From Zygnema cylindricum (Eukaryota > Streptophyta > Zygnematophyceae > Zygnematales > Zygnemataceae): a DNA stretch of 64,000 bases. This document shows positions 9,157-21,378 of this stretch, one piece after another (position 1 is the stretch's first letter; each line of letters opens with the position of its first letter). The stretch is taken from the NCBI GenBank assembly GCA_037447655.1, contig JBBHKE010000909.1, positions 1 to 64,000 on the forward strand. The letters are read 5' to 3'. The translations under genes and the position numbers were made by a program. The notes beneath the pieces were generated by a model. It did not search any database. It was not told the origin of the DNA and saw only the letters and a list, made by a program, of their open reading frames with translations.

Positions 9157-10728
9157 GGTTGTGTCCCCATGTGTTCAAGTAAGGGTTTTTTTCCGTCGAT
9201 TTCACAGAAAATGGGACTTCTAACGAGAAAATATTACGCCGCACGAAAAATGGGCAAAAGCACAAGTACATTTTGCGTCATCTTGGAACTTGGAATGTAC
9301 GGCAATTTGGCGTTATTAACATCGCGACCCACTTCCAGCTCATCTTCACACTTGTAATGGAATCAAATCGCGATCTGATTTTAACCATAATAACACCCTA
9401 TCGACGAATAGAAAGCAGGTATTGTACGCGTGAAACGTCTTCGAACTTTTTTGAACGAGGGAGAGTACACGCTATTTTTTTCCATGCTCGTCACGCACAT
9501 GTACGTACAAAAATGGCAAGTATGTACGGAAAAAATTCGTCGAGGTCTCGGACCTCTACTATCATTCATGGGTCCTTTGCAAAAATTTACAACGTCCTCG
9601 TCTCTCCCCATCTTTTTCATTCGACCGCTCCTCTTTCGCTCATCTCTAAATAAAATGCAGTAATAATAGTATCAAATGAAAGATATATTTTTTTCTTTTT
9701 TTATATATATTTTTGGTCTCATTTTGATGACATATTGAATGAAAATGGTAAGAAAAAGACATCGAGAAGCCATGGCGGAAAGTTTACGTGTCGATGACGT
9801 CACAAGGTAGCATGACTTCGCAAGGTAGCCTTTAACCTGTCGTTTTCACCGAAAACGCAGTTCTGTACGAGAAAAACTTTAGCCGTACAAAAAAATCAAT
9901 TCTTTAAAAGTACAACAAACCTCAAATCGATACTTTGAATGTACCTCATGTTTTGTCGATATATGAAAGCATTTTGGCGTTTTCCTGTTTTCGACCTCCT
10001 GGTAAGAGAATCCGAAAAAATATCAGAAATCGCCCCGCAACTGAATTTCAAGGATAGTATCATCCAAACAGCGAATGAAAAACAATCCACGCACGCGCCA
10101 CACGAGTGTGAAAATTTTAGGACAAGGGAGAGCACTCGCTATTTGTCTCCTTGTCCGTCACGTGCATGTACGGAAAAGACGAGCATGTACGAAAAAAAAA
10201 TTGCAGGTATCTCGGACCTCCACTTTCATTCATGGGTCCTTTGCAAAAGTTTGCATCGTCGTCGCCTCTCCCCTCTCCCTCTTACTCTATCGCTTTTATC
10301 TCTCACTTTTTAGAATGCGGCACGACTATACTGGTATAAAATGAAAGGTATTTGAAAATTAATTCTTTTACTTGCCTTTATGTATATTTTTATGCCAAGT
10401 CGAGTGAGAAAAGTAAGAAAAATGAAATCAGATAGCCATGGCGCGGAAAGTTATCGAGTTTATGACGTCGACGTTGTCATAAGTGAGCATGGCGTCACAA
10501 TGTCACAAAATTACAAAAATCTAAGCGTCTACAACTGTCGTTGTTTTTGTTGTTGTCGTAGTCGTCTTCATCCGTCACAAAGTTGTACCTACGTCTACAA
10601 CCATCACATGTCAAAGTTCCGGTTTCATTTTCGCACATTATGGGACCCTCTTCAAAGTGGTACGTAGAATCTTACTACAGTACACTCCAAAATACTTTAT
10701 CAAAGTAATGATTATATGGGGACACACC
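9157..10728 (+). mobile_element. Family A TIR element with internal tandem copy
   Basis: 1,572 bp flanked by TTA on both sides (9154-9156, 10729-10731). The ends are GGTTGTGTCCCCATGTG and ATATGGGGACACACC, inverted repeats with a one-base offset. A 3-bp TTA/TAA duplication is typical of PIF/Harbinger elements; no transposase is present. The body holds two head-to-tail copies of the family core, each with a block like GGACCTCCACTTTCATTCAT followed by GGGTCCTTTGCAAAA (about 9550-9590 and 10215-10250). Confidence 0.8.
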
Positions 10729-11094
10729 TTAATATATGTACCAACGGAGTTAATTAATGATTCGTACGAGAAGTTTGCGATCAAATTTTTATTTTGAAAA
10801 TGGAAATCATAAATTCCGAAACGTAATGGCAAAAAGGCGCGATAAACTTTGAAGGTTAGTGGATGTCACCGGAAGGAGGAGAGTTTACTCACACTGGATG
10901 ATTTGCCCGATGGCTTCGCGGCTCTCAAACATCCAATAATCGCGATTTACGCCTATAATATTGGAGAATCCTGACAGATATCCGGTTAACACGTTTAATT
11001 TGACATTTTTTTTTTAAATGATACGAATTTGTACAGAAGCGTACGGCGAACACTAAACAACCCAACTTTTACTATAATGGAATCTCACCCTCAA
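10729..11094. other. Unassigned, TIR-rich
   Basis: No gene seen. The right end (about 11075-11090, ATAATGGAATCTCACCC) resembles an inverted family C terminus, so another degraded TIR element may end here. Confidence 0.35.
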
Positions 11095-11858
11095 GGTAGA
11101 ATTCCATAAGACGAAAAGTGCGGTTCGTTACTGGACGCCTTACGTTTTCGTACAGCGCCGTACCAAGCCGTACCTTTTTTTTTGTCAGACGAAATATCGT
11201 TACTGGAAAGCTGTCGGGAAGCTCTAATGATGTAGGCGTAATTCTTGGCCGTTGGATGTTCCACTTTTTCAGATCCGTGAAGCAATCGAGCACACCATCC
11301 AGTGTCACGATACTCTCCTCGCGAGGAGAGTTGCTCGATACTGGGTCGTGTACCATTGTGTACCATTGGTACACGTAAAAATGCAAATAAATATCTGCTT
11401 TGAACAAGCGATCACAGGTCTATACGTCATGCATGCCATGTGCCTACGTCGTACAGTCCATGTGTCGCCGACCTCGTTGGATGCAGGTGAGCCGAAAACA
11501 TTTTCGCACGGTCCGTCTGACATCCACTAACATTCAAAGTTTGCCGCGACCTTCAAAGTTTGCCGCGTCTCTTTGCCATTCCGTTTCGAAATTTTGATTT
11601 CCATTTTCATAATCAAACACCTGGCCGCAAACTTTACGTACGAATCATTAACAACCTCCGGTCGTACATATATTTCGTTTTGACTTTCTGTTTAAATATT
11701 TTCTTTAAGTTTTTCAAAATCTGGACTGTAACCTATGTGGCGCCAATGATAATTTAGGAAAGTTTGTTACTGGCCCGACAAAATGGAATAGTCTTCCAGT
11801 AAACGCTGCAGTAGAATTTTCCGTACATTTACTAGGACCGCCTAATGGAATTCTACCC
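11095..11858. mobile_element. Family C TIR element (older copy)
   Basis: Left end GGTAGAATTCCATAAGACG and right end CGCCTAATGGAATTCTACCC are inverted repeats. TTA follows the right end (11859-11861); the left flank reads CAA. A palindromic centre, CTCTCCTCG-CGAGGAGAG, lies at about 11312-11329, as in the clean copy at 30756-31460. No coding capacity. Confidence 0.65.
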
Positions 11859-11861
11859 TTA

Positions 11862-12317
11862 GCTAAAATGGCGGGACCAATGCCGCTAGGAAATGTTTTC
11901 CTAGCAGTAGTCAAACACATCGTTGTATTATCCAAATCAACAATGGCAATTCTTTACAGCATATGTCTACATCGTCAAACGAGCGCTGCCATTGGAAGAA
12001 AATTCAATCCATTGCGCACGTCAGCAAGGTAGGCATATGGTGCACCGCTCCGCGTCGGACAAAGTCAAGTCCTCAGCCGGGCTGACATCCAGTCAGTCAC
12101 TATTTTGGCAGCGGACTTTCAACGTGGCACTCATACGCCGAATGAGTGCGCGAGAATTGGCACATTGTTGCTTTGAAGAATTCGTCATGTGCCCATGTGG
12201 TTCATCAAAGGCATTTTTTTGTCGTTTAAAAAAAAAATGAATGCTACATCAAGAAAATCTTCTGCCATAAAAAAAAGACAATTGTAAGAAACCACATTAC
12301 AATTTACGTCGTCCTAA
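11862..12317. other. Unassigned interval
   Basis: Mixed-composition DNA with no recognisable gene, RNA or repeat end except the TAA at 12315-12317 that borders the next TIR element. Confidence 0.4.
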
Positions 12318-13710
12318 GGGCAAGTCCCCATGTAATCGGTACTTTGATAAAGTATTTTGGACTGTAGTAAAGATTTTCCGTATTACTTTGAAGAGCGTCC
12401 CTATGTGCGAAAAGGAAATCGTAACTTTAAAATATTACGGTTGTAGACGTGGGTACAACTTGTGACGATTGAAGCCGACTACAAAACTTCCAACGATTAA
12501 TGACGCCAGCAAAAACAACGACAGACGTAGATGTCTAGATTTTTGTGAAATTGTAGATGTTTAGGGTTTGGTGACATTGTGACGTCATGCTCATTTGTGA
12601 CAACGTCGACGTCATTGATTGAATAACTTTCCGCCGTGGTTTCTCGATTTCGATTTTTCTACTTTTCTCACTCGACTTGCTATTAAAAAAAAACATAAAA
12701 ATTGTCAAAATTAATACCTTTAAAGATCTTTCAGATTATACCAATATTGTCGTGTCTCATTCTAAAAAGTGTGAGATGAAAACGATGGTGTGAGAGGGAG
12801 AGGGGAGAGGTGACGACGGCGCAAAATTTTGCAAACGACCCATGAAAGAAAAGGGAGGTCTAAGACCCCTGCAAATTTCTTTCCGTACATGCGCGTGACA
12901 GGTACGGAGAAAAATAGCGAGGACTTTCCCTCGTCCTAAAATTTTGCCACACTTGTGGCGCGTGCGTGGTTCATTTTTCATTCGCTGTTTGGGCGGTACT
13001 TTAACTAAAAACAACCCCTCGAGGTGATTTTGGATGAAGAGTTTTTTTGGGCTGGATTCTCTTGCCCGATGGTCGAAAAGGGGAAAACGCCAAAACGCGT
13101 TAACATGACGACAAACATGCAGTACACTCAGAGTATAGAATTGACGTTCACTATAGTGTGGTAAAAAAATATCTCGTGCGACTAAAGGTTTTTTTCAAAG
13201 TTCCATGAATTTTAGGGCAAAATGACAGTGAAAAGTCGATACTTTAATGCATGGGGAAGTACCGTTATTTAAACGTCTCACACGATCTTAACATTCTTGC
13301 ACGAAGGAGACTACATATTTTTTTTTCTGCCCGTCAAGCGCATGTACGTAAAATTATTTGTAACGGGCATTTCATTCATAGGTTTTCTGCAAAACTATGT
13401 GTCGTCGTCGCATCTCCCCTTTTTTTCACCATCGCTCCCCTCTCCCTATTGTTGAAATGAAACACGACAATATTGGTAAAAAATGGAAGAGCTTTGAAAA
13501 TACAAATTATTTATCATTGTTAGTAATTTGGTGACAGTTATAGAGAAAAAAGAAAACTAAACAAAGCCGAGTCACCATGGCAAAAAGTTTCAAAAATAGT
13601 GACATCGACGGCGTCATACGTAATCATGACATCATAATATCACAAAAACCCATAGAACTCAAATGTCACAACAAACTAGACGTCTACAATCTCACATAAA
13701 ATATGACGTT
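12318..13710. mobile_element. Two family A copies in inverted arrangement
   Basis: TAA (12315-12317) precedes GGGCAAGTCCCCATGTAATC. 12318 to about 13100 carries the family A core in reverse (TAGATGTTTAGGGTTTGG, a GTGACGTCAT box, AACGACCCATGAAAGAAAAG). About 13200-13710 carries it forward (GCATGTACGTAAAAT, CATTTCATTCATAGG, CACCATGGCAAAAAG). The pair forms a large imperfect foldback. No clean right terminal repeat found. Confidence 0.6.
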
Positions 13711-14167
13711 TTTTCCTCTATTTTGGTAATATTCGCGAACGCGCTTGACATAACGAACGATGACTATGCAATAAATCTAGTGGCATGCAATAATGAACTC
13801 AAGTCATACCGAACAATCGCCAACAAATAACCCTTTATTCATATTCGTTGTTTTTTGTTTCATCCATCTTCTTATACGGTGGTTTCACATAAAAGTACTT
13901 CAATTCCTTCGTAACGTTAATGTACTTGAGAGTTTTAGCTCAATTAATAAATTTGGCGTAGCATTTGAGAGTTGTTATGCTCTTGCGTGCTCCCTTTTAA
14001 CATAATAGCTAACAATTTTGAAAAAAGATGGGCCCTATTTAGCGTACTTTACTTAGTTCCCCTTATTGTGTTTTATGCGTTAAACTAATTCCGACTATAG
14101 ACCTTCACACTTGGAAAATGGATATTAATATCAATTATTTTTAAGTATTAAGTCAAAATATATATTT
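13711..14167. other. Unassigned AT-rich interval
   Basis: AT-rich sequence between the TIR cluster and the deleted copia element. A 70-residue open frame (13793-14005) has no recognisable features and is probably chance. Confidence 0.4.
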
Positions 14168-14357
14168 AAAACTCTGAGACCTCCATAGGTCCTCAGAATG
14201 AACAGCTTGCAAGAAGCCTCTGGGATAACCCAGACCCCTTTGTGTTTCATCAAAAACAACTGGGATAACCCAGACCCCTTTGTGTTTCATCAAAAACAAC
14301 TGCCACCCTGGCAGACAAAAACTCTGACCACCTTCACTCTTGTGAAGGTAAGACTCC
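14168..14357 (-). mobile_element. Remnant of 3' LTR, deleted copia element
   Basis: Only the last about 190 bp of an LTR remain (compare 58467-58620). It runs straight into mid-pol sequence at about 14358, with a short CCTG overlap at the junction. It contains an exact 40-bp tandem duplication. Confidence 0.75.
14220..14299. repeat. 40-bp exact tandem duplication
   Basis: Unit from CTGGGATAACCCAGACCC to ATCAAAAACAA, present twice with no difference (14220-14259 and 14260-14299). The related LTRs at 711-1739 and 58467-59512 have a single copy, so this is a recent local duplication. Confidence 0.95.
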
Positions 14358-17027
14358 CCTGTAGATTCATCAGAGTCTCCTCCTCGGTCTGACTTTCTTC
14401 CTGATGTGCAATAATCTGATGACTGACATTCTTTTCAGGAAAAAATGACTCTTCCTCACTCTGTAAGTCAAATCTAATTTTGATTGTCTTAGAAAACTTG
14501 AAAGGATCTATCGACTTCCCTTCATCCATGACAACTACATGCTTAACCATTATGATACCCTTCTTCCCAAGGTCATAGACTCGATATCCATTGACATCCT
14601 TATCATATTTGACTAGATATCCTGGCTTTCCCTTAGCATCTAGTTTTCAACTCTTTTCGTCAGAATTCAAACTTTACAATTGACTCCCAAATACTTTTAG
14701 ATGAGATACATGCGGCTTCCTCCCAACCCATCTCTCCTATGGTGTTTCTCCTTTTATACGTGTCGTAAGAACTCCATTCTTGAAATAATTGGCACAATTT
14801 AGAGCTTCGGCCCAGAAGCGTTTTCCTATCTTCTAATCTATTAGCATGCTCGGGCTCTATCACATAGAGTTCTATTTAGTCTTTGGGCTACACCATTTTA
14901 TTCTCGATTATCGAGGACAATATTTTGATGTTGTACTCTGTCATCTCTAAAGATATCCTCAAACTGATTAGATGTATACTCTCCCCCATTATCACTTCTA
15001 ATTCTCTTAGTGGGGGTTCCATGCAACTTTTCACTCCATGATTTATATTTTTTAAAATAAAGTGGTGCTTCATACTTATTTTTGAAGAAGTGAACTCTAT
15101 AATATCTAGACCAGCCATCAGTTATGGTAAGCATAAAACGTACTTTAGCCGGTCCCCAGATATCAGTGTGTACAAGATCTAGCACCCTTTCACCTCTATA
15201 GGTGGAAGATTTGGGAAAGGGCAATCTGTGAGCCCTACCTTGTGCATTGCCACTACAATCATCCATCACTTCACTATCCCCAAAGTGAATCTCTTCCACT
15301 ACACCCAGTCTTTTCATTTCCCTCGGTCTGTCCAATTGCACATGCCCCAGCCGCTTATGCCCTATAATTATCTCGAGGACACCAACATAATAAGCATTCT
15401 TCTTTTCATTGCTCAAGTTAAGCCTAAACATTCCTTGACCACCCTTGTCAGCATTGAAATAGACCTCATCATCTTACTTTGCTGTGAAATGCCATTTCTA
15501 GTGTAAGTCTCAAATTCTTTATCATCCAAGACAAAGGTAGAGATGAGATTCTTACTTAATTGAGGTATATGGAGAACATTTGAGAACGTCACTATGGACG
15601 TCGGACCCTCCACTAGTACCTTTAGATCTACCGATCCCAGTAGATTTGTAGGTACTACTCTCCCATCCCTATACTCTATCTCAACAGTGGGAATCTTTCT
15701 CAGCTTAGTAAATATTTTCTTTTCACAGCACATATACGTTGAGGCACCCAAATCAATAATTTAACCTTCCTCCGGAGCTTGTAAGAGCTCCGATCGAACA
15801 TTTCTTCCTTCTTGGGATCTCATTCTCCTCTATTTTTTGTTGAGGAGAAGCTCCCCATCCTCTTTGTCACCTTCCTTCGGAGCTTGTAAGAGCTCCGATC
15901 GATCATTTCTTCCTTCTTGGGATCTCATTCTCCTCTAGTTTTTGTTGAGGAGAAGCTCCCCATCCTCTTTGTCCGAGGTCTCCTCCTCTCCAAACTCTCC
16001 TTTCACCTGTGTGGTCACAAGTTCTTTCTTCTTTCCGGAAGGTCCATTAGATTTGTTCTACTTGAGCCTCAGCTTTGCCAGCTTGGTGTACTCTGCCATG
16101 TAGTGACCCGGTATTTTGCAAAAATGGCAAAGCCCCTTTGGAGGTCAAGATCCGGATCCATCCGGTTGAGTTCCTCTCCCTCCTCCACCAAAACTTTCAT
16201 AAGGTTTCTTGTTCTCTTATTCTCTCTAATTGGTTCTAGCGGCCAAGGCTTGACCACTGTTTCCTCCGCTCCAAAGCTTAATTGTGTTCTCTCTAACCAA
16301 AATCAATCCAACCACTGTGTTCCTAATCCACCGGCCGTCTGGAAGATCCTCAACCCTGTTGACAATATTGTCATACTCCTCTAGGAGCTACATCAACAAG
16401 GTATTATCCTTCTCTTTTTCAAATTCCACCTTACTAGCACTCTCCAAATCCACAAACAAACCAGCCAAATCATTACAAAAGCTAATCATTTTCTCTCCTT
16501 TATAAACAAGTGCCTGAATTTTCTAATCTGTGAGTTTCTGTTCGTGAATTGTGCCACTTCTATAAATGTTTTCAAGTGCTTCCCACAGGTCGATTGCTCT
16601 TTCTACATTAAGATGAGGTGTGGCCACTTTCCGAGAAAGGTGACTGAAAATTAAGTGCTATGCGATGGTGTTGTTGAATTCCCAAACATCAGGGAAATTC
16701 TCCTCAGTTTTCGGCATCACTTTCACCGGTACCATCTTTGGTGCCGATCCCGAAGTCACCGGTGTCAACTTCTCTTTTTTTTCTTTCCTGTATCGGAGAC
16801 GCTAATCTCTCCTTTATCATCATCGTTTTATGACTGCCCGTATCCTGTTAAGAATCGTAGTTCTCTGAATCCCGGTGGGGCTCCTAATGGTGTGGATGGC
16901 CGCCCCACACGGCCACTCAGAATACTCCATAATCTCTTTCCAAGAAGTGCTCCCCTAATCAAGTTGTTCCAGTAAATATACCATGTTCCATCGAAGATGG
17001 CCACCCTAGAGGGTGGGCCCAGAATAT
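14358..17027 (-). pseudogene. Copia gag-PR-IN remnant, RT and RNase H deleted
   Basis: Minus-strand order from 17027 downward. The Gag start has PPSRVAIFDG, W and GRVGRPS blocks like the right-hand element. The zinc knuckle near 16090-16135 reads CHFCKIPGHYMAEY, with its last Cys changed to Tyr. The protease motif near 15740-15765 reads IIDLGAS instead of DSGAS. The integrase (14898-15431) keeps the H/H pair (HKRLGH) and the two Asp blocks (HTDIWGP, SDNGGEY), but the second zinc Cys is Asn (CSGN). An IN-RT linker follows down to 14358. Many stops and shifts; all of RT and RNase H is gone. Confidence 0.88.
15764..15973. repeat. 105-bp tandem duplication in copia remnant
   Basis: Two head-to-tail copies with a 105-bp offset, each holding GGAGCTTGTAAGAGCTCCGA and TTGTTGAGGAGAAGCTCCCC, with few differences. 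Absent from the related element at 61901-63883. Confidence 0.9.
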
Positions 17028-18004
17028 GCAACTTGTTTGAAGCCTCTAAGATAATTCTAAATACCTCCCTTCCTCTTAGAAACACTGCCACCTTGGCAGG
17101 CAATGACTCTGACCGCGTTCACCCCTATGAACACTAAACTCCCTTGAGCCCAATGTAAAAAAAAATGCTCAAAACGCCCAACCGGGAAATTATCAAGTGG
17201 CAAAGATGCCAATATTTATACAAGCGCTCTGGGAGAGAGGGTGCTACCTACCAAAAACTTTAAATCCCAAATCGCGCTCTGAACCCTCTAGTACTGGTGT
17301 ACGGGTCTAATCAAGAGACTCTACACTAAAGAAAGGTACCATTGCCAATGTACTTTGTGTTTGGCCACTATACGACATGGCCATGGAGAGGACGCCCATC
17401 ACCTTTGGACTTGTCTTTGAGTTTCCCACAAATTTTGTAAACGACAGATAGGACGCCATGTGGGGATATGTGACGTGACGACCGCAAACATCTAACGCGA
17501 CCATTCCGTAATGGCGGCTCGGATGAGAGCCATTAGATGCTAACCGACTTTTGTTTTGTGCCGTCGAAATTTAGTGTCCGCACCACCGAATTTCGTGCGG
17601 TCTGTACTGTTAGCTGTGCTACAACAAGTTCCTACCTGAATATATGTCATAGTTCTACACTTAAGAAAGTCGGCTTAATTCACTAGTACCTATTTATTTA
17701 GCTATCAAACCCTATATATGTTAGCACCAGGTACTAGGCTATCGGATAAGGCGTTCGGCTAATCCGGAAGACTGTAAGAGATAGGATCCAATCTTTGATC
17801 CGTAAACTCTTTGCTAAGAGCTGGTTCCCCTACCTTCTTCAGGCTACACAGGCAGCCAAGGCTCTTCGTGTCTCTCACGCGTTTTCAGCGAGGGCAAAAA
17901 TTATGAGGAAAAGAGAGAGGGAAGGCACGGCCTGACTGCCAAAATGAGACCTTTTATTTTACTATATCTAACCTAGAAAATACATTAGAACTCAAATTTC
18001 AACA
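17028..18004 (-). mobile_element. 5' LTR of the deleted copia element (977 bp)
   Basis: Minus-strand LTR from TGTTGAAATTTG at 18004 to GTTGCA at 17028. It is followed by TATTCTGGGCCCACC, a mutated form of the GGTTATGGGCCCACC primer-binding site in which the ATG has become CTG. Confidence 0.8.
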
Positions 18005-18588
18005 ATATGTCCTCTCCCGCTTGTTTATTTCCGTCCTCAACCAATATTACCACCCCTCCTTCCACCTTCCAACGTAATTTTTATCCTTCTCGTCCTCATT
18101 TACCCTTTATTTACATATTACCTCCTCCCCACTTCCACCTTTGTTTTTCCCTCCTCTCTCCCACACTATATTGACCCTCATCAAACCTCGCACCTTCCCC
18201 TCCTTTCCTCCACCTCTCCCACACATGGTATCGAACATACGATGGCAAGATAAGGAGACGAAATGATTAGAGTGGGAGAGGAGGGAAGTTAGAGGTTAGA
18301 AAGAGCAATGCGGGAAAAAGGCGAAATGAGAAAGGAGGTGAGAGGAGAGGCAAAGAAGGGAAGTCAGGGTTGACCAATGCCTCACCTACTATTTTTTTCT
18401 ATTTAACCTTTATAGACGTAGCGGGAGAGGGAGAGGAGGAGATAGACGAAAAAGAAATAGGAGAAGGTGGGGAGAGTGAGGAAAAATGGGAGGGATAAAG
18501 GGAGAGATTAGGTTAAAGAGGGAGAGAGGGAGGGAGTAACAAAAAGAAAGAGGGACGGGGAAAAAAGAGAGAGAGAGAGAGAGAGAGA
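18005..18588. other. Pyrimidine- then purine-rich DNA
   Basis: 18010-18225 is pyrimidine-rich on the plus strand and 18260-18588 purine-rich, ending in a GA dinucleotide run. No ORF of note. Confidence 0.6.
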
Positions 18589-18598
18589 NNNNNNNNNN
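18589..18598. other. Assembly gap (10 N)
   Basis: Ten N directly after a (GA)n run, most likely where reads failed to cross the microsatellite. The true length is unknown. Confidence 0.98.
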
Positions 18599-21378
18599 GT
18601 GTTTATTGCAAAGGTTAAATAAGACGTGTAACCTGGATTCTACTCTGGCTTTAGGTTCGTCAACTAGGTATCAAAGTTGTTCTTTGGAAGGCGAAATTTT
18701 TTTTTTTCCCTGTTCATGAAACAACTTTCCTTGAGCTCTTCTCATTTGGTGGTTAACAAATTTCAGTTTCGTTCAGTTGTTTTCCGATTTCTATCATTCT
18801 GGCCGTAACGGTTAGAACGAACTTTTATGAGCATTGACTTTTTTTCGATGACCTTGATCAACATTGTACTACTTTCTGTTTGTCTGTTCTGCCGACCAAA
18901 GATGAGATCTTCTTTTCAAATTACAATTGATTATGTTTTTGTTTACTTGCCAAAAAAAAAAGAAACTAGTTCCAGTAGCTTTTTTTCAGTTACGAGTATT
19001 TTCAAGCAAGATTGGCAATGCCGGTCTTACTATCTTTAGCCTTTTGTTGACTTGCTTTGACTTTAAACAATTGGTGGTTTACTCTTCTCGAGTTCCTTTC
19101 AACAAAGTACTTGTCCCTTTTTTTTTTTAAAGCGGAAGGTTTCTTGTTGAAACTATGGATCAACTGCTTGGATTTCGGTCTCATCTTAGGTCCAATGTGC
19201 AGAATAAATTGGAAACGTTATTTGTGGTAGCTCCATACAGTATGGGTATTGTATGGTAGAATACGGTACAATAATGGCATAGTATGGAGTTATTACTTTA
19301 TAGCATTTCCAATTGTTTTTGCACATTTGAACCATGAGTTTGATGCTGCCCCAAAAGAAAAATATGCCCTGAATCTTGTATTGCACTGAGAAAATGGCAA
19401 TTGAAATAATGTCTGGCATGCCTGGCTCTCTTTTTTTTTTTTTCGTTTTTTTCTGATTTGACACTCGGTGTAGTCAATGTTTTCCTGTGTAGAGATATTA
19501 ATTTTCGATTTCAATGGTCTCAATGATGTTGTTTATTTAGTTGTTTTGTTGGTTGCTGCAAGATGTTTGAGATTAGGTGAGGTTTTTCTTTCTCTTTTCT
19601 TTCCCCTTTTTTTTGTGAGAAAATAATAAAAAGCGTTATATATTGTTATTGCACACAATAGGTGTGCTTGCATATTGCAGGCGAGTGTCCCGTTTAGTAT
19701 GTGGTACTACACTCTCTTTCCGCCTTTGATGAATGTCTCATGGCCATCCTTCTCACATTGTTGGGGAGTCTGGACTTGTGGCTCGCATTCATGCACCCCC
19801 CCCCTTCACTTCGAGGAGGTTATGGTTAGATTACATGGGAGGTGGTGCGTTTTGGAGAGTTAATTCCTTACTAGATCCACAATTACCTCGCATTATTTGG
19901 TTCCGGACACCCCTGTCTTTGCTACCATCTTGCCTGTCTTTGCTACCATCTTGCCTCGCACTTCAGAGAGTCTCCTCCTTCCAGCAGTTGTTTTTGGAGT
20001 TAATCTCCTAAGGAGAGAGTTGATTTAGGCACATTACATCTTTCGCAACATTATTGCAATTATTGCATATGAGGTTTTCTGTCTGTCAGGGGGGGCTTAA
20101 CATTTTATCTGATTGCAATGGATTAATATTATTGTGATTGATGTTGACTGACCTCTATTTTGTGTGTGTTTTGGTAAATCTGTCTCACTTCCATGTACTC
20201 GGATGGTTTTACATCTGGCTTTTAATATAAGAGTTTTACTGCACATGGATAGATAAATAGATAGAGTCAATAGAGGAGAAGATTAGTTAGATTGGGTTAG
20301 ATAGATAAAAATAAGCGGAAGAAGATAGGTAGATAGGTAGACAAGTAGAAGATAAAAGAATAGATGAATACATAAGGATGAACAGATATACTGTGAATTT
20401 CGCTAAGAAACTTAATTTTCATTTGACATTTCTAATATCACTTGCAATATTATTCCTATGTTACAGATGCGAATTAGATCGGATAGTCATGCCTTGTAAC
20501 AAAAGTGACATGAACTTCAAAAGGAAGCATTTTTTGAAAGAATTTTTTTCAAGCACCCTGTCTCAATTTGTCTACAAATGAAGCAAGAAAAAAGGGTAAA
20601 AGTCATTTCATCCAAGTACCAGGACGCCTGCGGAAAATCATAAAATCAAAACATGCTACATATTAATCAAACCATACATTTTAAGGAAATATACTAAAAA
20701 TCAATACTTCACAGTCAACTGAACAATAAAACAAGATGCATGCAACACAAAGTTCTTCCATGACCTAAAACTCTTCTTAAATTGACAGCCCCACATATTC
20801 TACCGCGGTCATATTAACAATGAACACATGTTTCACACCTCCTGAATATGTACAATGATTGTACATCGATTGGACAGAATAATCTACTGAAAAATAGTCG
20901 AACAAAACTAAACTGCAGTATGACATATAGACTGTTCTCCAGTAGAACTGCCTGCTTTTCCTCCAAAAGGCATCACGAAGCGTCACATCGCTACTTCATC
21001 ACATCGCCACATCATCACATCATGACGTACATCACCATTTTATCAATGTCAAATCACATCATGTGCATCCTGCAAAAAAAGAGATCCAAAGAAGAGGGAT
21101 TTGAAGGTGTCAGAGACAGAAAAGCCAGCAAATCGCAGGAAAGCATAGACCAGACAGGAGCGGTACTACCCAATCCCTTTTCAAACTTTAGAAAATGAAA
21201 GGTCTGGATCAGAATAATAACGTTTGTCCATGAGTTCCCACTTAGCCTTCATAGGCTTCCCTGATCAACCGGAAATATTTGCTAAAAAGATTAAAAACAC
21301 TTTTCAAGGCAGATGAGTAGAAGATACATTATGGCATTGTAACTAGTTAAAAACCCTAAAAACCCGATTTTATAAAAC
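18599..21378. other. Unassigned region downstream of sulfiredoxin
   Basis: No gene I can name. A GATA/TAGA-type imperfect microsatellite lies at about 20245-20350. A short stretch at 19678-20011, preceded by a splice-acceptor-like TTGCAG, stays open in more than one frame and holds a duplicated CTGTCTTTGCTACCATCTTGC; it could be an exon or 3' UTR but matches no family known to me. The right part would hold the sulfiredoxin 3' UTR. Confidence 0.4.

Noticed and set aside
15917-16384. 155-codon plus-strand frame
   Set aside because: Lies opposite the gag/protease region of the minus-strand copia remnant.
14160-18010. Target duplication ATAT around the deleted copia element
   Set aside because: AT-rich flanks match only weakly (ATATT against ATATG) and the left LTR edge is uncertain.
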